Origin: Allobosea sp. | GTDB taxonomy: Bacteria; Pseudomonadota; Alphaproteobacteria; Rhizobiales; Beijerinckiaceae | DNA: 64,000 bases | NCBI RefSeq assembly: GCF_017308015.1 | Contig: NZ_JAFKFW010000004.1 | Span: forward strand, 186,001 to 250,000 | Direction: 5' to 3' | In this document: piece after piece, positions 51,679 through 61,805 of the stretch | Layout of the letters: the number at the start of each line of letters is the position of its first letter | How positions within the stretch are numbered: position 1 is the stretch's first letter | The notes under the pieces: model-generated | What the model was told of the DNA's origin: nothing | Seen by the model: the letters and a program-made list of their open reading frames with translations, nothing else | The model's database searches: none | Translations under genes and position numbers: made by a program

Positions 51679-52044
51679 ATGGCATCAATTCTGACCGTCG
51701 ACGATTCCCCCAGTATGCGGCAGATGATCAAGCTGGTGCTGGCGCCGTCCGGCCACAACGTCGTCGAGGCAGGCGATGGCTCGGAGGGGCTGGCCAAGGC
51801 CAGGGGAGAGCGCTTCGACCTGGTCATCACCGATCTGAACATGCCGGTGATGAACGGGCTGGAGATGATCCGTGGTCTGCGTGCGCTCCCGTCCTTCACC
51901 GGGGTGCCGATCGTCTTCCTCACTACCGAATCCGATGACGGCGTGAAGCAGCAGGCCAAGGCCGCCGGCGCGACGGGCTGGATCACCAAGCCGTTCAAGC
52001 CGGAACAGTTGCTCGCCGTCGTCGCCAAGCTGGTGCGCGCATGA
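51679..52044 (+). CDS. cheY: Chemotaxis response regulator CheY
   Basis: A 121-residue single receiver domain. MASILTVDDSPSMRQMIKLV holds the acidic pair, the phospho-Asp is in LVITDLNMPVMNG (about Asp53), and TTESDD and the Lys in TKPFKPEQ complete the site. It is likely phosphorylated by CheA, the next gene (overlap ATGA). No output domain is present. Confidence 0.95.
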   Translation: MASILTVDDSPSMRQMIKLVLAPSGHNVVEAGDGSEGLAKARGERFDLVITDLNMPVMNGLEMIRGLRALPSFTGVPIVFLTTESDDGVKQQAKAAGATGWITKPFKPEQLLAVVAKLVRA

Positions 52045-54077
52045 TGGCGCTCGATCCCGCCGAAACCTTCCGACAGGAGGCTAGCGACCTCCTCGACAGC
52101 CTCGAGGCCGCGCTGCTCGATCTCGGCCAAACACCGCAGGATGGCGGGCTGATCGATGCCGCCTTCCGGGCGCTGCATACCATCAAGGGTTCGGGTGCGA
52201 TGTTCGGCTTCGACCGGGTCGCCGCCTTTACCCATGATTTCGAAACGGCCTTCGACCTGATCCGCAAAGGCAAGATCGCCGCCGGGTGCGACATCATCAC
52301 TATCTCGCTGGCGGCCAAGGACTATATCCGCACGTTGATCGACGATCCCGACGCGACCGATCCGATCATCGGCGAGGCGATCGTCCAGGAGCTCCAGGGC
52401 TTGATCGCCGGGGGGGCCGGAGCAAGCCAAGCGATCTGCGCTCCCTCGGCTACCAACGAGGCCGCCACCGCAGGCGCCGATGGCTGGCTGGTCGAGATCG
52501 CTTTCGAGCCGGATATCCTGCGCAACGGCAGCAATCCCCTGGTCCTGCTCGACGATCTGCGCGCGCTCGGTTCCTGCCAGGTCACCGCCCATCTTGGCGC
52601 CGTGCCGGAGCTTGAGGCGCTCGATCCGGAGGCCTGCCTGATCTCCTGGACCATCGAGATCCGTGCGGGCTGTTCGCGCGAGGACATCGAGGATGTCTTC
52701 ATGTTCGTCCGCGACGAGATAAAGCTCGCCATCATGCCGCTCGAACCAGCGGCTTACGAGCCTGTTCCGCCTTCGGCAACGCAGGCCGAGGTGCTGGCGG
52801 AGGCTGTCGTCCCGGCCCCGGTGAGGGAGCCGACCTTGGCTTCACCGGAACACGCCGGCGCCGAGAAGGCAGAGTACGTCCGCCGCGCCGAGGACAGGGC
52901 CTCGACGGTGCGTGTCCAGGCGGAGCGCCTCGACGAACTGATGGACCGCGTCGGCGAACTCGTCATCGCCCAGGCAAGGCTGAGCCAGCTCGCGAATTCG
53001 GGCTCCGACCTCGCGATCAAGTCGATCGCCGAGGAAATCGAACGGCTGGCATCGGGCCTGCGCGATTCCACCATGGGCGTGCGCATGGTGCCGATGGGCT
53101 CCCTTTTCGGCCGCTTCCGCCGCCTCGTTCACGACCTCTCCCGCGATCTCGGCAAGCCGGTCGACTTCGTTACCGCCGGCGAAGACACCGAGCTCGACAA
53201 GACCATGATCGAGCGCCTCGCCGATCCACTGGTCCACCTGATCCGCAACGCCATCGACCACGGCATCGAGGCGCCCGTGGCCCGTGCCGGAACCGTCAAG
53301 CCGGAAACGGGGCGCATCGAGCTCGCCGCCCGCTATGTCGGCGCGCAGGTACTCGTGACCGTCCGGGACGACGGCGCTGGACTGGATACGGCCCGCATCC
53401 GCTCCAAAGCCGAGGAGCAGGGACTGGTCGCGCCGGGCGCTCCCCTGAGCGAGCACGAGATCCACCAGTTTCTGTTTCACCCCGGCTTCTCGACCGCCAG
53501 AACGATCTCCGCCTTGTCGGGCCGGGGTGTCGGCATGGATGTCGTCAAGCGAACCATCGAGGCGATGCGTGGCACCATCGATCTTGCTACGGTGCCAGGC
53601 CATGGCAGCACCGTGACGCTGCGGCTGCCATTGACGCTCGCCATCATCGAGGGACTTCTGATCCGCGTCGGCGAGGGCCGCTACATCATCCCGCTCTCGG
53701 CGGTCGAGGAATGCGTCGAGCTGACCGCGGCCGAGGAGGCGCGAGCCCGCGGCCGCAGCTTCCTGAACGTTCGCGGCGATCTGGTGCCATTCCTGAGGCT
53801 GCGCGATCTCTTCGACGCAGAGGGCGAGGCCGACCCGCACCAGAAGATCATCATCACCACGACCGGCGACACACGTGTCGGTCTGGTGGTCGATCAAATC
53901 ATCGGCAGCCATCAGACCGTGATCAAATCGCTTTCCAAGCTCCACGCCGACGTCACGATGTTCTCCGGCGCCACCATCCTCGGCGATGGCACGGCGGCCC
54001 TGATCCTCGATGTCGCCCAACTCGTCTCGCTCGGCCAGAATCGCTCCGAGCACGATAAGACGCCGGAGGCGGCATGA
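52041..54077 (+). CDS. cheA: Chemotaxis histidine kinase CheA
   Basis: A 678-residue kinase. The Hpt/P1 domain has the phospho-His46 (LHTIKGSGAMFGFD), followed by a central region of variable sequence and a dimerisation helix bundle (VRVQAERLDELMDRVGELV). The ATP-binding P4 domain includes LVHLIRNAIDHGIEAP and the GRGVGMDVVK loop, and the C-terminal P5 CheW-like domain follows. All catalytic boxes are intact. It overlaps cheY (ATGA) and the next gene cheW (ATGA), so the operon is tightly coupled. Confidence 0.96.
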   Translation: MMALDPAETFRQEASDLLDSLEAALLDLGQTPQDGGLIDAAFRALHTIKGSGAMFGFDRVAAFTHDFETAFDLIRKGKIAAGCDIITISLAAKDYIRTLIDDPDATDPIIGEAIVQELQGLIAGGAGASQAICAPSATNEAATAGADGWLVEIAFEPDILRNGSNPLVLLDDLRALGSCQVTAHLGAVPELEALDPEACLISWTIEIRAGCSREDIEDVFMFVRDEIKLAIMPLEPAAYEPVPPSATQAEVLAEAVVPAPVREPTLASPEHAGAEKAEYVRRAEDRASTVRVQAERLDELMDRVGELVIAQARLSQLANSGSDLAIKSIAEEIERLASGLRDSTMGVRMVPMGSLFGRFRRLVHDLSRDLGKPVDFVTAGEDTELDKTMIERLADPLVHLIRNAIDHGIEAPVARAGTVKPETGRIELAARYVGAQVLVTVRDDGAGLDTARIRSKAEEQGLVAPGAPLSEHEIHQFLFHPGFSTARTISALSGRGVGMDVVKRTIEAMRGTIDLATVPGHGSTVTLRLPLTLAIIEGLLIRVGEGRYIIPLSAVEECVELTAAEEARARGRSFLNVRGDLVPFLRLRDLFDAEGEADPHQKIIITTTGDTRVGLVVDQIIGSHQTVIKSLSKLHADVTMFSGATILGDGTAALILDVAQLVSLGQNRSEHDKTPEAA

Positions 54078-54559
54078 CGCAGCTCCAGACATCGGACAAC
54101 GCCGCTCAGGACCCCGTGGCCTCGAGCGGGACCCGCCTGCAGGCGCTGATGGTGGGTCTCGGCAACGAGATCTTCGCGATCGAGGCCGACATCGTGCGCG
54201 AGATCATCGACCCGGTCCCCGCCACCCGGGTCGCGGGCGCGCGAACATTCCTGCCAGCGCTGATCAATGTGCGTGGCAACGTCATTCCCCTGGCGGATCT
54301 GCGCCTGCGCTTCGGCATGCCTCGACGCACGGACACCACCGAAAGCCGGATCGTCGTCGTCGAGATCGAGATCGACGGCGACCCCGTCGCGCTCGGGCTC
54401 ATGGCCGACAAGGTCTACGAGGTCACGGAGATCTCGACTGCCGAGGTGCAGCAGGTGCCGCGTCTTGGCCTGCATTGGCGGCCCGAATTCATCCGCTCCA
54501 TCATCAAGTGGAACGACGAGTTCGTCATCGTTCCCGATCTCGAAGAAATCCTATGTTGA
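54074..54559 (+). CDS. cheW: Chemotaxis adaptor CheW (first copy)
   Basis: A 161-residue adaptor linking receptors and CheA. The SH3-like fold is seen in LQALMVGLGNEIFAIEADIV, TFLPALINVRGNVIPLADLR, LRFGMP and LGLMADKVYEVTEISTA. It overlaps the cheA stop. It is distinct from the second CheW at 56885, so two adaptors serve this operon. Confidence 0.94.
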   Translation: MTQLQTSDNAAQDPVASSGTRLQALMVGLGNEIFAIEADIVREIIDPVPATRVAGARTFLPALINVRGNVIPLADLRLRFGMPRRTDTTESRIVVVEIEIDGDPVALGLMADKVYEVTEISTAEVQQVPRLGLHWRPEFIRSIIKWNDEFVIVPDLEEILC

Positions 54560-54560
54560 G

Positions 54561-54578
54561 GCGCTGTAAGGACAGCGC
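54561..54578 (+). promoter_or_regulatory. Hairpin between cheW and mcp
   Basis: GCGCTGT-AAGG-ACAGCGC is a perfect 7-base stem with a 4-base loop, lying directly after the cheW stop and 36 bases before the mcp start. No T-run follows. It could set relative expression or stabilise the upstream mRNA. Confidence 0.6.
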
Positions 54579-54613
54579 AAGGGCCCTTCACGTTGCTTAC
54601 CGGGGGGACGAAC

Positions 54614-56800
54614 ATGAGAGTGACCATCAAGACCAAGCTGGCAGGCGCCTTCGGCGTGGTTATCGCGTTATCCTTGGCGGCAGGCGGCCTCGCCTATCAG
54701 AAGCTGACCGAAATGACCAAAGTGCAGGATACCCTGGTCCTCTTTACCGAGCGGGTCGGTAAAGTTGGAGATATCGCCAGCGCCTTCCAGGATTCCATTC
54801 GGGCAGAGAAAAACGCCATCATCGCCGCCTCGGAAAAGGAGGCAAGGGAGTATGCCGCCAGAGCCGCCGAGCGCCGCGCCGCCGCGCTCAAAATCAAAAA
54901 TGAACTGGTTGCAATTGCGGTGGACGGCGGCAAGCGCAGGTGGGATGCGATGGCACCCAATCTCGAGCGCTTCGGCGCGGTGCAGGATCAGGTTCTCCAG
55001 TATGCCCAGTTGAACTCGAGCCATCGGGCCATCGATATCTGGAATGGTGAGGGCCAGGCTGCCCTCAAAGAGTTCAACCAGACGATCGACCAGGCATTGG
55101 CTACGTTGGGCACGGCCCAGACGGCAGAGGCAGCCCGGGCATCCCAGGCGATCCAGAACGGCAGGGCCGCGCTCGCCGGCTTGCTCGGCCAGCTCACCCA
55201 GAGCTTCTCTGCGCAGTCCGTCGACCAGATCGAGGAGCGCCGGAAAGCGATCGTCTCGGGCCTGGAGGTTGTGCGCACGGAGATGGCGAAAGCGGTCTCG
55301 ACAGTCCCGTCATCCAACGTAGCCCCTCACACGGAAGCGCTGCTTGGCCTGATCAACCGCGTCTCGGGCGTCGTCGGAGAGGCCGGCACCATCAAGGCCA
55401 TCACCTTGAGCATGGGTGAAGGGCGAACGGTCAGCAACGCCCTCGTGGCGGCGCTGGACGAGTACAAGATCTTCATCGATCAAACCGCGGCGCAGGCCGC
55501 CAAGGAAGCCGGTGAACAGGCGGCCTTTGCCAAGACGCTGCTAGTCGCGATCATCCTTGCCTCGCTGCTTGTCGCCCTTGGCGCCGCGAGCTGGATCGCG
55601 TTGAGCATCAGCCGTGGCCTGGCGAGCGCTGCCGGCCTCGCCAACGCCGTCGCCATCGGCGATCTCAGCCAGACCATCACTGTCCGGAGCCAGGACGAGA
55701 TCGGCGATCTCGTCACCTCGCTGAACACGATGACCACCAATCTCAGCACCACGGCCAGGGTAGCGGACGCCATCTCCAACGGCGACCTGACCATCGAAGC
55801 CAAGCGCCTGTCGGACAAGGACACGCTCGGCATCGCGCTCGAGAACATGGTCGACAAGCTGCGCGATGTCGTCGGGCAGGTGACAAGCGCCGCCGAGAAC
55901 ATGTCCTCGGGCAGCCAGGAGCTGTCGGCCAGCGCCGAGCAGCTCTCTCAAGGCTCGACCGAGCAGGCTGCATCGACCGAGGAAGCCTCCTCGTCCATGG
56001 AGGAGATGGCGGCCAACGTGAAGCAGAATGCCGAGAACGCCAGCCAGACCGAGAAGATGGCCTCCCAGTCCGCCAAGGACGCCGAGACGAGCGGCATCGC
56101 CGTCGGCAAGGCGGTTGATGCGATGCAGACCATCGCGGCGAAGATCAACATCGTGCAGGAGATTGCCCGGCAGACCGACCTGCTGGCGCTGAACGCGGCG
56201 GTCGAGGCCGCCCGCGCCGGCGAGCACGGCAAGGGCTTCGCGGTGGTGGCCTCGGAAGTGCGTAAGCTGGCCGAGCGCAGCCAGGCGGCGGCGGCCGAGA
56301 TCGGAACCCTTTCGGCCGACACGGTCAAGGTCGCTCAGGAAGCCGGCTCGATGCTGGCCAGGCTGGTTCCCGACATCAAGAAGACCGCCGAGCTGGTCGA
56401 GGAGATCACCTCCGCCAGCCGCGAGCAGGATGTCGGTGCGGCCCAGATCAACCAGGCGATCCAGCAGCTCGACAAGGTCACGCAGCAGAACGCGGCGGCC
56501 TCCGAGCAGGTCTCCGCAACGTCCGAGGAGCTCTCGGCCCAGGCGGAGACGCTGCAGGCCACGATCGCCTTCTTCCGCCTCGACGAAGGCGGCCTGCGCC
56601 GAAGCGGCCAGCCGGCGACCAATATCGACAAGGCGGTCGCCCAGCTGCGCGGCAAGGCTGCGACCATGGCCTCGGCGCTCCAGCCGAAAAAGGCACCGGC
56701 CATTGCGGCCCGTCCGGCGAAGAAGGTCGCCAATGGCGGCTTCTCCTTCGACATCGAAGACGGCGCAGACCAGCACGACGCGGCCTTCCATCGCAGCTGA
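54614..56800 (+). CDS. Methyl-accepting chemotaxis protein
   Basis: A 728-residue receptor. The signal anchor (about 8-30) is followed by a periplasmic helical sensor (about 30-310), TM2 (about 315-335), HAMP (about 338-420) and a signalling domain. The hairpin tip is intact: [20 protein letters not shown] and [23 protein letters not shown] 54614 follows GGGGGG; a TTG 21 bases upstream is rejected. The C-terminus has no NWETF-type tether for CheR/CheB. The ligand is unknown. Confidence 0.94.
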   Translation: MRVTIKTKLAGAFGVVIALSLAAGGLAYQKLTEMTKVQDTLVLFTERVGKVGDIASAFQDSIRAEKNAIIAASEKEAREYAARAAERRAAALKIKNELVAIAVDGGKRRWDAMAPNLERFGAVQDQVLQYAQLNSSHRAIDIWNGEGQAALKEFNQTIDQALATLGTAQTAEAARASQAIQNGRAALAGLLGQLTQSFSAQSVDQIEERRKAIVSGLEVVRTEMAKAVSTVPSSNVAPHTEALLGLINRVSGVVGEAGTIKAITLSMGEGRTVSNALVAALDEYKIFIDQTAAQAAKEAGEQAAFAKTLLVAIILASLLVALGAASWIALSISRGLASAAGLANAVAIGDLSQTITVRSQDEIGDLVTSLNTMTTNLSTTARVADAISNGDLTIEAKRLSDKDTLGIALENMVDKLRDVVGQVTSAAENMSSGSQELSASAEQLSQGSTEQAASTEEASSSMEEMAANVKQNAENASQTEKMASQSAKDAETSGIAVGKAVDAMQTIAAKINIVQEIARQTDLLALNAAVEAARAGEHGKGFAVVASEVRKLAERSQAAAAEIGTLSADTVKVAQEAGSMLARLVPDIKKTAELVEEITSASREQDVGAAQINQAIQQLDKVTQQNAAASEQVSATSEELSAQAETLQATIAFFRLDEGGLRRSGQPATNIDKAVAQLRGKAATMASALQPKKAPAIAARPAKKVANGGFSFDIEDGADQHDAAFHRS

Positions 56801-56884
56801 GCCAATGCCGGCCTCGCCTCTGGGCGGGGCCGTGCCTGCCGCCCGCACCGAGCCACGCCCTAACCCCGCATCGGGAAATTTCTC

Positions 56885-57364
56885 ATGGCCGAGACCGCCC
56901 AATACCTGACCCTAGGCATCGATCAGGAGCTCTTCGGCATCGATATCCGCAATGTCCGCGAAATCCTGGACATGCGCCCGATCTCGAAGTTGCCGCATGC
57001 ACCGGCCTTCCTGCTCGGCATGATCGATGTCCGCGGCGCCGGCTATCCGATCGTCGATCTGCGCACCAAGCTCGGGCTGCCGCGCGCCGAGCCGACCGAG
57101 GCGACCCGGATCATCATCCTGGACGTGCCGGTCAAGGGCCGCACGCTCGGCGTCGGCTTCGTCGCCGATCGGGTCTTCGAGGTCACCAGCCTTGATGCGG
57201 ACCAGACGGAGGCCCCGCCCGATGTCGGTGGGCGCTGGCAGTCGAACTACATCGCGGGGATCGGCCGCAAGGGCGAAGCCTTCATCGTCGTCTTCGATCT
57301 TGAGCGCCTCATGGAGGCGGACGACCTGGCCGTGGCCGACCTCGCCATCGACAGGGCCGCGTGA
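56885..57364 (+). CDS. cheW: Chemotaxis adaptor CheW (second copy)
   Basis: A 159-residue adaptor: YLTLGIDQELFGIDIRNVRE, ISKLPHAPAFLLGMIDVRGA, YPIVDLRTKLGLP and LGVGFVADRVFEVTSL. It is more typical of classical CheW than the first copy. It precedes cheR with overlap (GTGA). Confidence 0.95.
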   Translation: MAETAQYLTLGIDQELFGIDIRNVREILDMRPISKLPHAPAFLLGMIDVRGAGYPIVDLRTKLGLPRAEPTEATRIIILDVPVKGRTLGVGFVADRVFEVTSLDADQTEAPPDVGGRWQSNYIAGIGRKGEAFIVVFDLERLMEADDLAVADLAIDRAA

Positions 57365-58254
57365 GAGCGGTGCCGCACATGATGCCGGACCCCTCGGACC
57401 ACCTGGCCGACAGGCACTTCTCGGCCATTGCCGCAATCATTGAGAGCCGCGTCGGCATCAGGCTGCCTGCAGGCAAGCGCATCATGGTCGAGGGAAGGCT
57501 GCGCAAGCGCGCCCGGGCGCTCGGGCTGGCGGGCGCGCGAGGCTACGGCGCCCATCTCTTCGAGGATGGGGGCCTCGCGGACGAGCTCGTCCACCTGATC
57601 GACTGCGTCACTACCAACAAGACCGACTTCTTCCGCGAGCCGAGCCATTTCGAGTTCCTGCGCAATGTCGCGGTGCCGCAGCTGCAGCAGCGCAAGGATA
57701 CGCGCCCCGCGAGCCTGAAGATCTGGAGCGCGGCCAGCTCGACGGGGGCCGAGGCCTACACGGCGGCAATGGTGCTGCAAGACCTCGCCAATGCCGGCGC
57801 GCCGATCCGCTTCTCGGTCCTGGGGACCGACATCTCGACGGAGGTGCTGCGCGAGGCCGACATGGCGATCTATCCGAGCGCCTTCGTCGCCCCGGTGCCG
57901 ATGGCGATGCAGCAACGCTACCTCATGAGATCGAAGGATCTGCGGCAGGACCTCGTCAGGATCGCGCCGGAGCTGCGCTGCAAGGTCCGTTTCGAGCGTC
58001 TGAACCTGATGGACGAGAGCTATCCCTTCGACCGGGACATCGATGTCATCTTCTGCCGCAACGTCCTGATCTACTTCGACGGCACGACGCAGAAAGCTGT
58101 CATCCAGCGCCTCGTCTCTCACCTGCGGGTCGGCGGCTACCTGATGCTCGGCCACTCGGAATCGATGGCCGGCAGCGGCATTCCGGGTCTCCAACAGGTC
58201 GCTCCGACCATATACCGGGCCTGCCCGACAGCGCTCGGGAGGTCAGCAGCATGA
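57361..58254 (+). CDS. cheR: Chemotaxis methyltransferase CheR
   Basis: A 297-residue SAM-dependent enzyme methylating receptor glutamates. The N-terminal helical domain (about 15-80) is followed by the methyltransferase fold with [38 protein letters not shown] (SAM), [15 protein letters not shown] and [20 protein letters not shown]. The GTG start at 57361 overlaps the cheW stop. Confidence 0.95.
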   Translation: MRAVPHMMPDPSDHLADRHFSAIAAIIESRVGIRLPAGKRIMVEGRLRKRARALGLAGARGYGAHLFEDGGLADELVHLIDCVTTNKTDFFREPSHFEFLRNVAVPQLQQRKDTRPASLKIWSAASSTGAEAYTAAMVLQDLANAGAPIRFSVLGTDISTEVLREADMAIYPSAFVAPVPMAMQQRYLMRSKDLRQDLVRIAPELRCKVRFERLNLMDESYPFDRDIDVIFCRNVLIYFDGTTQKAVIQRLVSHLRVGGYLMLGHSESMAGSGIPGLQQVAPTIYRACPTALGRSAA

Positions 58255-59375
58255 CCCGCCAGCCGATCCGCGTGCTCATCGTCGACGATTCGGCCTCTGT
58301 ACGTCAGGTTCTCAGCGCGATCCTGGACGACGATCCCGGCATCGAGGTGATGGGTACGGCGGCCGACGTTCTGGCAGCGGTGCGCCGCCTCCAGAACGAA
58401 CTGCCCGATGTCATGATCCTCGATATCGAGATGCCGGGCATGGACGGGCTGACCTTCCTGCGCAAGATCATGGTGCAGCGACCGATACCGGTGATCATCT
58501 GCTCGACGCTGACCGAAGCGGGCTCGCAGGCGCTGTTCGACGCGCTGGAGGCCGGCGCGGTCGACGTTCTGCCCAAGCCCCGCATCGACACGCGCAACGC
58601 TCTTATCGAGACGGCGGACCGGCTGAGGCATGCGGTCCGGGCGGCGGCGCAGGCGAAGCTGCGTCCAAGGCAGGCGAGAGCGCCGGTCGAGCAGAAGCTA
58701 ACAGCCGACGTCATGATGCCGCCGCCCGTTCCGGGGAGGGTTCGCGGCCAGACCGAGCGCATCGTCTGCATCGGCATTTCGACCGGCGGCACCGAAACCC
58801 TGCGGGAGGTTCTCACCGTTCTGCCGCCCACCTGCCCGGGCATCGCCGTTGTCCAGCACATGCCGGAGAAGTTCACCGCTGCCTTTGCTCGGCGGCTGAA
58901 CGGCCTTTGCACGGTGGAGGTCAAGGAAGCCGAAGACGGAGATGAACTCAGAACCGGCCGCGTACTGATCGCGCCGGGCAACCGCCACATGCTGCTCCAG
59001 CGCTCGGGCACACAGTACCGGGTGGCGATCAAAGACGGCCCGCAGGTCTCGCGCCACCGCCCGTCCGTCGACGTCCTGTTCCGTTCAGCCGCCCAATATG
59101 CTGGCGCCAACGCGCTCGGCCTCATCATGACCGGAATGGGCGACGACGGCGCCCGCGGGCTCCTCGAAATGCGCAAGGCCGGCGCCTGCACCCTGGCGCA
59201 GGACGAGGAAAGCTGCGTGGTCTTCGGCATGCCGAAGGAAGCCATCGAACTCGGCGCGGCCCAGCGCATCGTCCGCCTGGCGCGGGTGCCGCATGAGATA
59301 ATGGCCTGGCTGCAGGCGGCCGGCAATTCCGCGGCGGAGCCGCGCCTCGCGCACGAAGGGGTGGCTCCACGATGA
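58251..59375 (+). CDS. cheB: Chemotaxis methylesterase/deamidase CheB
   Basis: A 374-residue enzyme that demethylates receptors. The receiver domain has phospho-Asp58 ([13 protein letters not shown]). The C-terminal esterase domain has the catalytic Ser in [15 protein letters not shown], the His in [17 protein letters not shown] and the Asp in [14 protein letters not shown] 58251 overlaps the cheR stop. Confidence 0.96.
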   Translation: MTRQPIRVLIVDDSASVRQVLSAILDDDPGIEVMGTAADVLAAVRRLQNELPDVMILDIEMPGMDGLTFLRKIMVQRPIPVIICSTLTEAGSQALFDALEAGAVDVLPKPRIDTRNALIETADRLRHAVRAAAQAKLRPRQARAPVEQKLTADVMMPPPVPGRVRGQTERIVCIGISTGGTETLREVLTVLPPTCPGIAVVQHMPEKFTAAFARRLNGLCTVEVKEAEDGDELRTGRVLIAPGNRHMLLQRSGTQYRVAIKDGPQVSRHRPSVDVLFRSAAQYAGANALGLIMTGMGDDGARGLLEMRKAGACTLAQDEESCVVFGMPKEAIELGAAQRIVRLARVPHEIMAWLQAAGNSAAEPRLAHEGVAPR

Positions 59376-61111
59376 GTTGCAACGATCACCCACCATCAAT
59401 GCTGATCGACACGCTCAAGATCGGTGCGCGGCAGATCGACATCACCTTTGCCGAGGCGGGCGAGCGGCTCGGGGCCGGCCTGGCCCGATTCGACAGCCTG
59501 AAGGAGCGATTCTCGACGCTGTCCGGTGAGTTGACCGGCGAGGACTTCGCGCGCGCGCGGGCGACGCTCGACGGGTTGGTTTCCGACCTCCGCCGGCTCG
59601 GCCAGAACCTCGCGGGGGAAATCGGCAAGTTGCAGGATCTGGCGATGCACGACGCTGTCGTCTCGCAGGCGCTGGAACGCCTGATCCGGCAGATGCGGTT
59701 GATCATGATCCTGACCCGCGGTGCGCGCATCGAAGCGGTCTCGATCGCATCGACCGGGAGCGACTTCGCCACATTCACCGGCGAGATCCTGACATTGACG
59801 GCCGAGGCGCAACGCACCGTCGAGGCTTGCGCCCGCGATCATGACAGGCTGAGCGCGCTGCTGCGCTCCGCTCTTGGAATGCAACGCGATTTCGAACGCC
59901 GCTACAGATGCGCTCTGTCCGCCCTCGCCGAAAAGCTCGAACTGACCCTCGCCGCGGTGGCGGTTCGCCAGCAGAAGAGCGCCGCACTGACGAACGATGC
60001 CGCGGTCCATTCCGGCCGGATCGCGATCGCGACCGGAGGTGCGATCATCGCCCTGCAGTCGGGGGACAGCATACGGCAACGGCTGGAGCACGCCATCGCG
60101 GGGTTGCAGGTCGTGGACGCGATCGCCGAGGGTAGCGGCCCTGGCGTGGGGCTTGGCGACGAGGCGAAGCGAGCCTGCCGCTTCGTCCTGCAACGACTCC
60201 AGTCCAGCCAGCTTCGCGACATTGCGGCAACGCTCGTCGGAGATGCCGATACGATCGAGACCGCGCTGGCGCTGCTCGCCGGGGATACGGCGAAGCTGAT
60301 CGACCTCATGTGCGTATTCTATGGCGGGCAGGGCACAGAACCCGTCTCCTTCCTCGGAAATCTCGAGGCCGAACTGGCGGAGGCCTCCGAATTGCTCGGC
60401 AAATGCGATACCGCGCGCGCTGGCGTCGACCAGGTCACCGATGCGCTGTCGGGCGTGCTCGAGACTTGCCAGCGAACCGTCCCGATCCTGTCGAAAACCG
60501 TGTCCGACATCGTTCTGATCGGCATGAACGCGGGACTGCGCGCCGCACGTATCGGCGGGGACGGCCGCAGCCTGGTCGTTATCGCCCGGGAGCTGAAGCA
60601 GGCTGCCGACGAGATTGCGGTGGACACACGCCGCCTGACGCCGATCTTCGACCGGATGCAGGCCGTTTCCGGCGAATTCGAGCGCTGCGACAGGCTCGAT
60701 GCGGCCCGGTTTGCGGCGCTCGAACGGGCGATGCGCAATTCCCTCGCCTCCATACGCGGGACCGGAGAACGACTTGGCGCCACGCTGGACTGGCTGGCCC
60801 AGGAGAGCAACGGCTTTTGCGCGGTCATCGCGCAGGCACGGTTGTCATTCTCGAATGTCGGTGCCACGGGCGACCTGATCGCATCCGCGGCCGACCAACT
60901 CGCCCATGCTGCTGCGCAGGAGCATATGCCGGAGGCGGATGCGATTGAATGCGTACGGGACATCCTGCTGGAGCAGATCTGGCCGAGCTACACGATGGCG
61001 GCGGAGCGCACGATTCACCGGGCGGTCATGGCAGAATGCGGTATCGATCAGGAGTTGGCGCAGCCCCAGCCGCACCAACCGGCTGCGGTGATCGACGAGT
61101 TCATCTTCTGA
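59372..61111 (+). CDS. Soluble MCP-like protein with CheZ-like DxxxQ motif
   Basis: A 579-residue, mostly helical protein with no TM segment, closing the chemotaxis operon (ATG overlaps the cheB stop). Residues about 370-420 mirror the receptor hairpin: [20 protein letters not shown] then [19 protein letters not shown] matches [20 protein letters not shown], but the invariant Glu is Arg390. Around residue 230, [18 protein letters not shown] contains D232-x-x-x-Q236, the pattern of the CheZ phosphatase motif (DLTGQ). The operon has no other CheZ or CheD. It may be a CheY-P phosphatase or a signalling adaptor; both roles are inferred. Confidence 0.75.
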   Translation: MSCNDHPPSMLIDTLKIGARQIDITFAEAGERLGAGLARFDSLKERFSTLSGELTGEDFARARATLDGLVSDLRRLGQNLAGEIGKLQDLAMHDAVVSQALERLIRQMRLIMILTRGARIEAVSIASTGSDFATFTGEILTLTAEAQRTVEACARDHDRLSALLRSALGMQRDFERRYRCALSALAEKLELTLAAVAVRQQKSAALTNDAAVHSGRIAIATGGAIIALQSGDSIRQRLEHAIAGLQVVDAIAEGSGPGVGLGDEAKRACRFVLQRLQSSQLRDIAATLVGDADTIETALALLAGDTAKLIDLMCVFYGGQGTEPVSFLGNLEAELAEASELLGKCDTARAGVDQVTDALSGVLETCQRTVPILSKTVSDIVLIGMNAGLRAARIGGDGRSLVVIARELKQAADEIAVDTRRLTPIFDRMQAVSGEFERCDRLDAARFAALERAMRNSLASIRGTGERLGATLDWLAQESNGFCAVIAQARLSFSNVGATGDLIASAADQLAHAAAQEHMPEADAIECVRDILLEQIWPSYTMAAERTIHRAVMAECGIDQELAQPQPHQPAAVIDEFIF

Positions 61112-61229
61112 GATTAACCGCCCAATTTTTTGCTGACGCCGCAAGCGTTGCAAGCCGTTGCGCCAACATCCGCATCTCGGACGTTATCCAGGATTGCGAC
61201 GATATCAACGCCAAGCTCGCCATGCGTGA

Positions 61230-61475
61230 GAAGGCCGCCGCCTGTCACACACGATAGACTCGCGCCGCGGCGCACCCAGACGACGTCGCCGGTCTCGCTA
61301 CCGTGGCGGCGCGAAGCCGTGCGGACACGGACGTCGGGGCAACCGCGCTGATGGTTCTCTTCTCTGCCCCGGGAACTGGCCGAGCTTGCAAGGCCGCACC
61401 AGTTCCACGCGCTGCTTCTGGTGCGCGAGGGCGAAATCATCCGGCCCTGGACGGTAGGTGTCTTGCTTGGAGATG
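61230..61475 (+). pseudogene. Broken remnant of an apbE C-terminus
   Basis: Three short plus-strand stretches in different frames match the C-terminal part of the intact ApbE at 44964: RRLSHTIDSRRGAP (intact: CRLSHTMDPRRGAP), then TVAARSRADTDVGATALMVL (intact: TVVARTCAEADAWATALMVL), then RELAELARPHQFHALLLVRE and GEIIRPWTVG (intact: GAELARRLGLDALFLMRE, GQTIRSRAVG). Two frameshifts separate them and the upstream 75 percent of the gene is missing, so it is non-functional. Confidence 0.8.
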
Positions 61476-61805
61476 GCCTACCTGCTGGTGCCGGCCATGT
61501 TTTGCGCTGACAACGAGAGTGCAGTTCCGCCGTGCGCTTCGGATCGCGATCCACAACGGGGATCGTTGCGCTCCGTCAATGTGCAACACCCTGAATCGAA
61601 TATTCATTGGTGTCGGGGGATACGCAATGACGGTCGTGAGCATCGATAACTGGTTGTTGGCCGCAAGGCGGCCGGCCGGGGAGATGTGCGCCAGCCCGGC
61701 GGCGTCGGGCGTCGCCGCCATCGCCTCGGCCACGACGTCATCTTACCCTGACTCAGCGGAACGGCCGCCGTGCGGTGCGCATGATCGCTATGGAGCCTGA
61801 CCGAC
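61476..61805. other. Intergenic region, no convincing gene
   Basis: The 330 bases after the apbE remnant contain a possible short frame from ATG 61627 (57 codons, MTVVSIDNWLLAARRPAG) without family similarity or a strong ribosome binding site. The rest shows no motif. It probably holds the promoter for the following export operon. Confidence 0.45.

Noticed and set aside
55541-56902. A 450-codon minus-strand open frame opposite the receptor gene
   Set aside because: Leu/Arg/Gly-rich artefact of the repetitive Ala/Glu/Ser coding of the coiled receptor domain.
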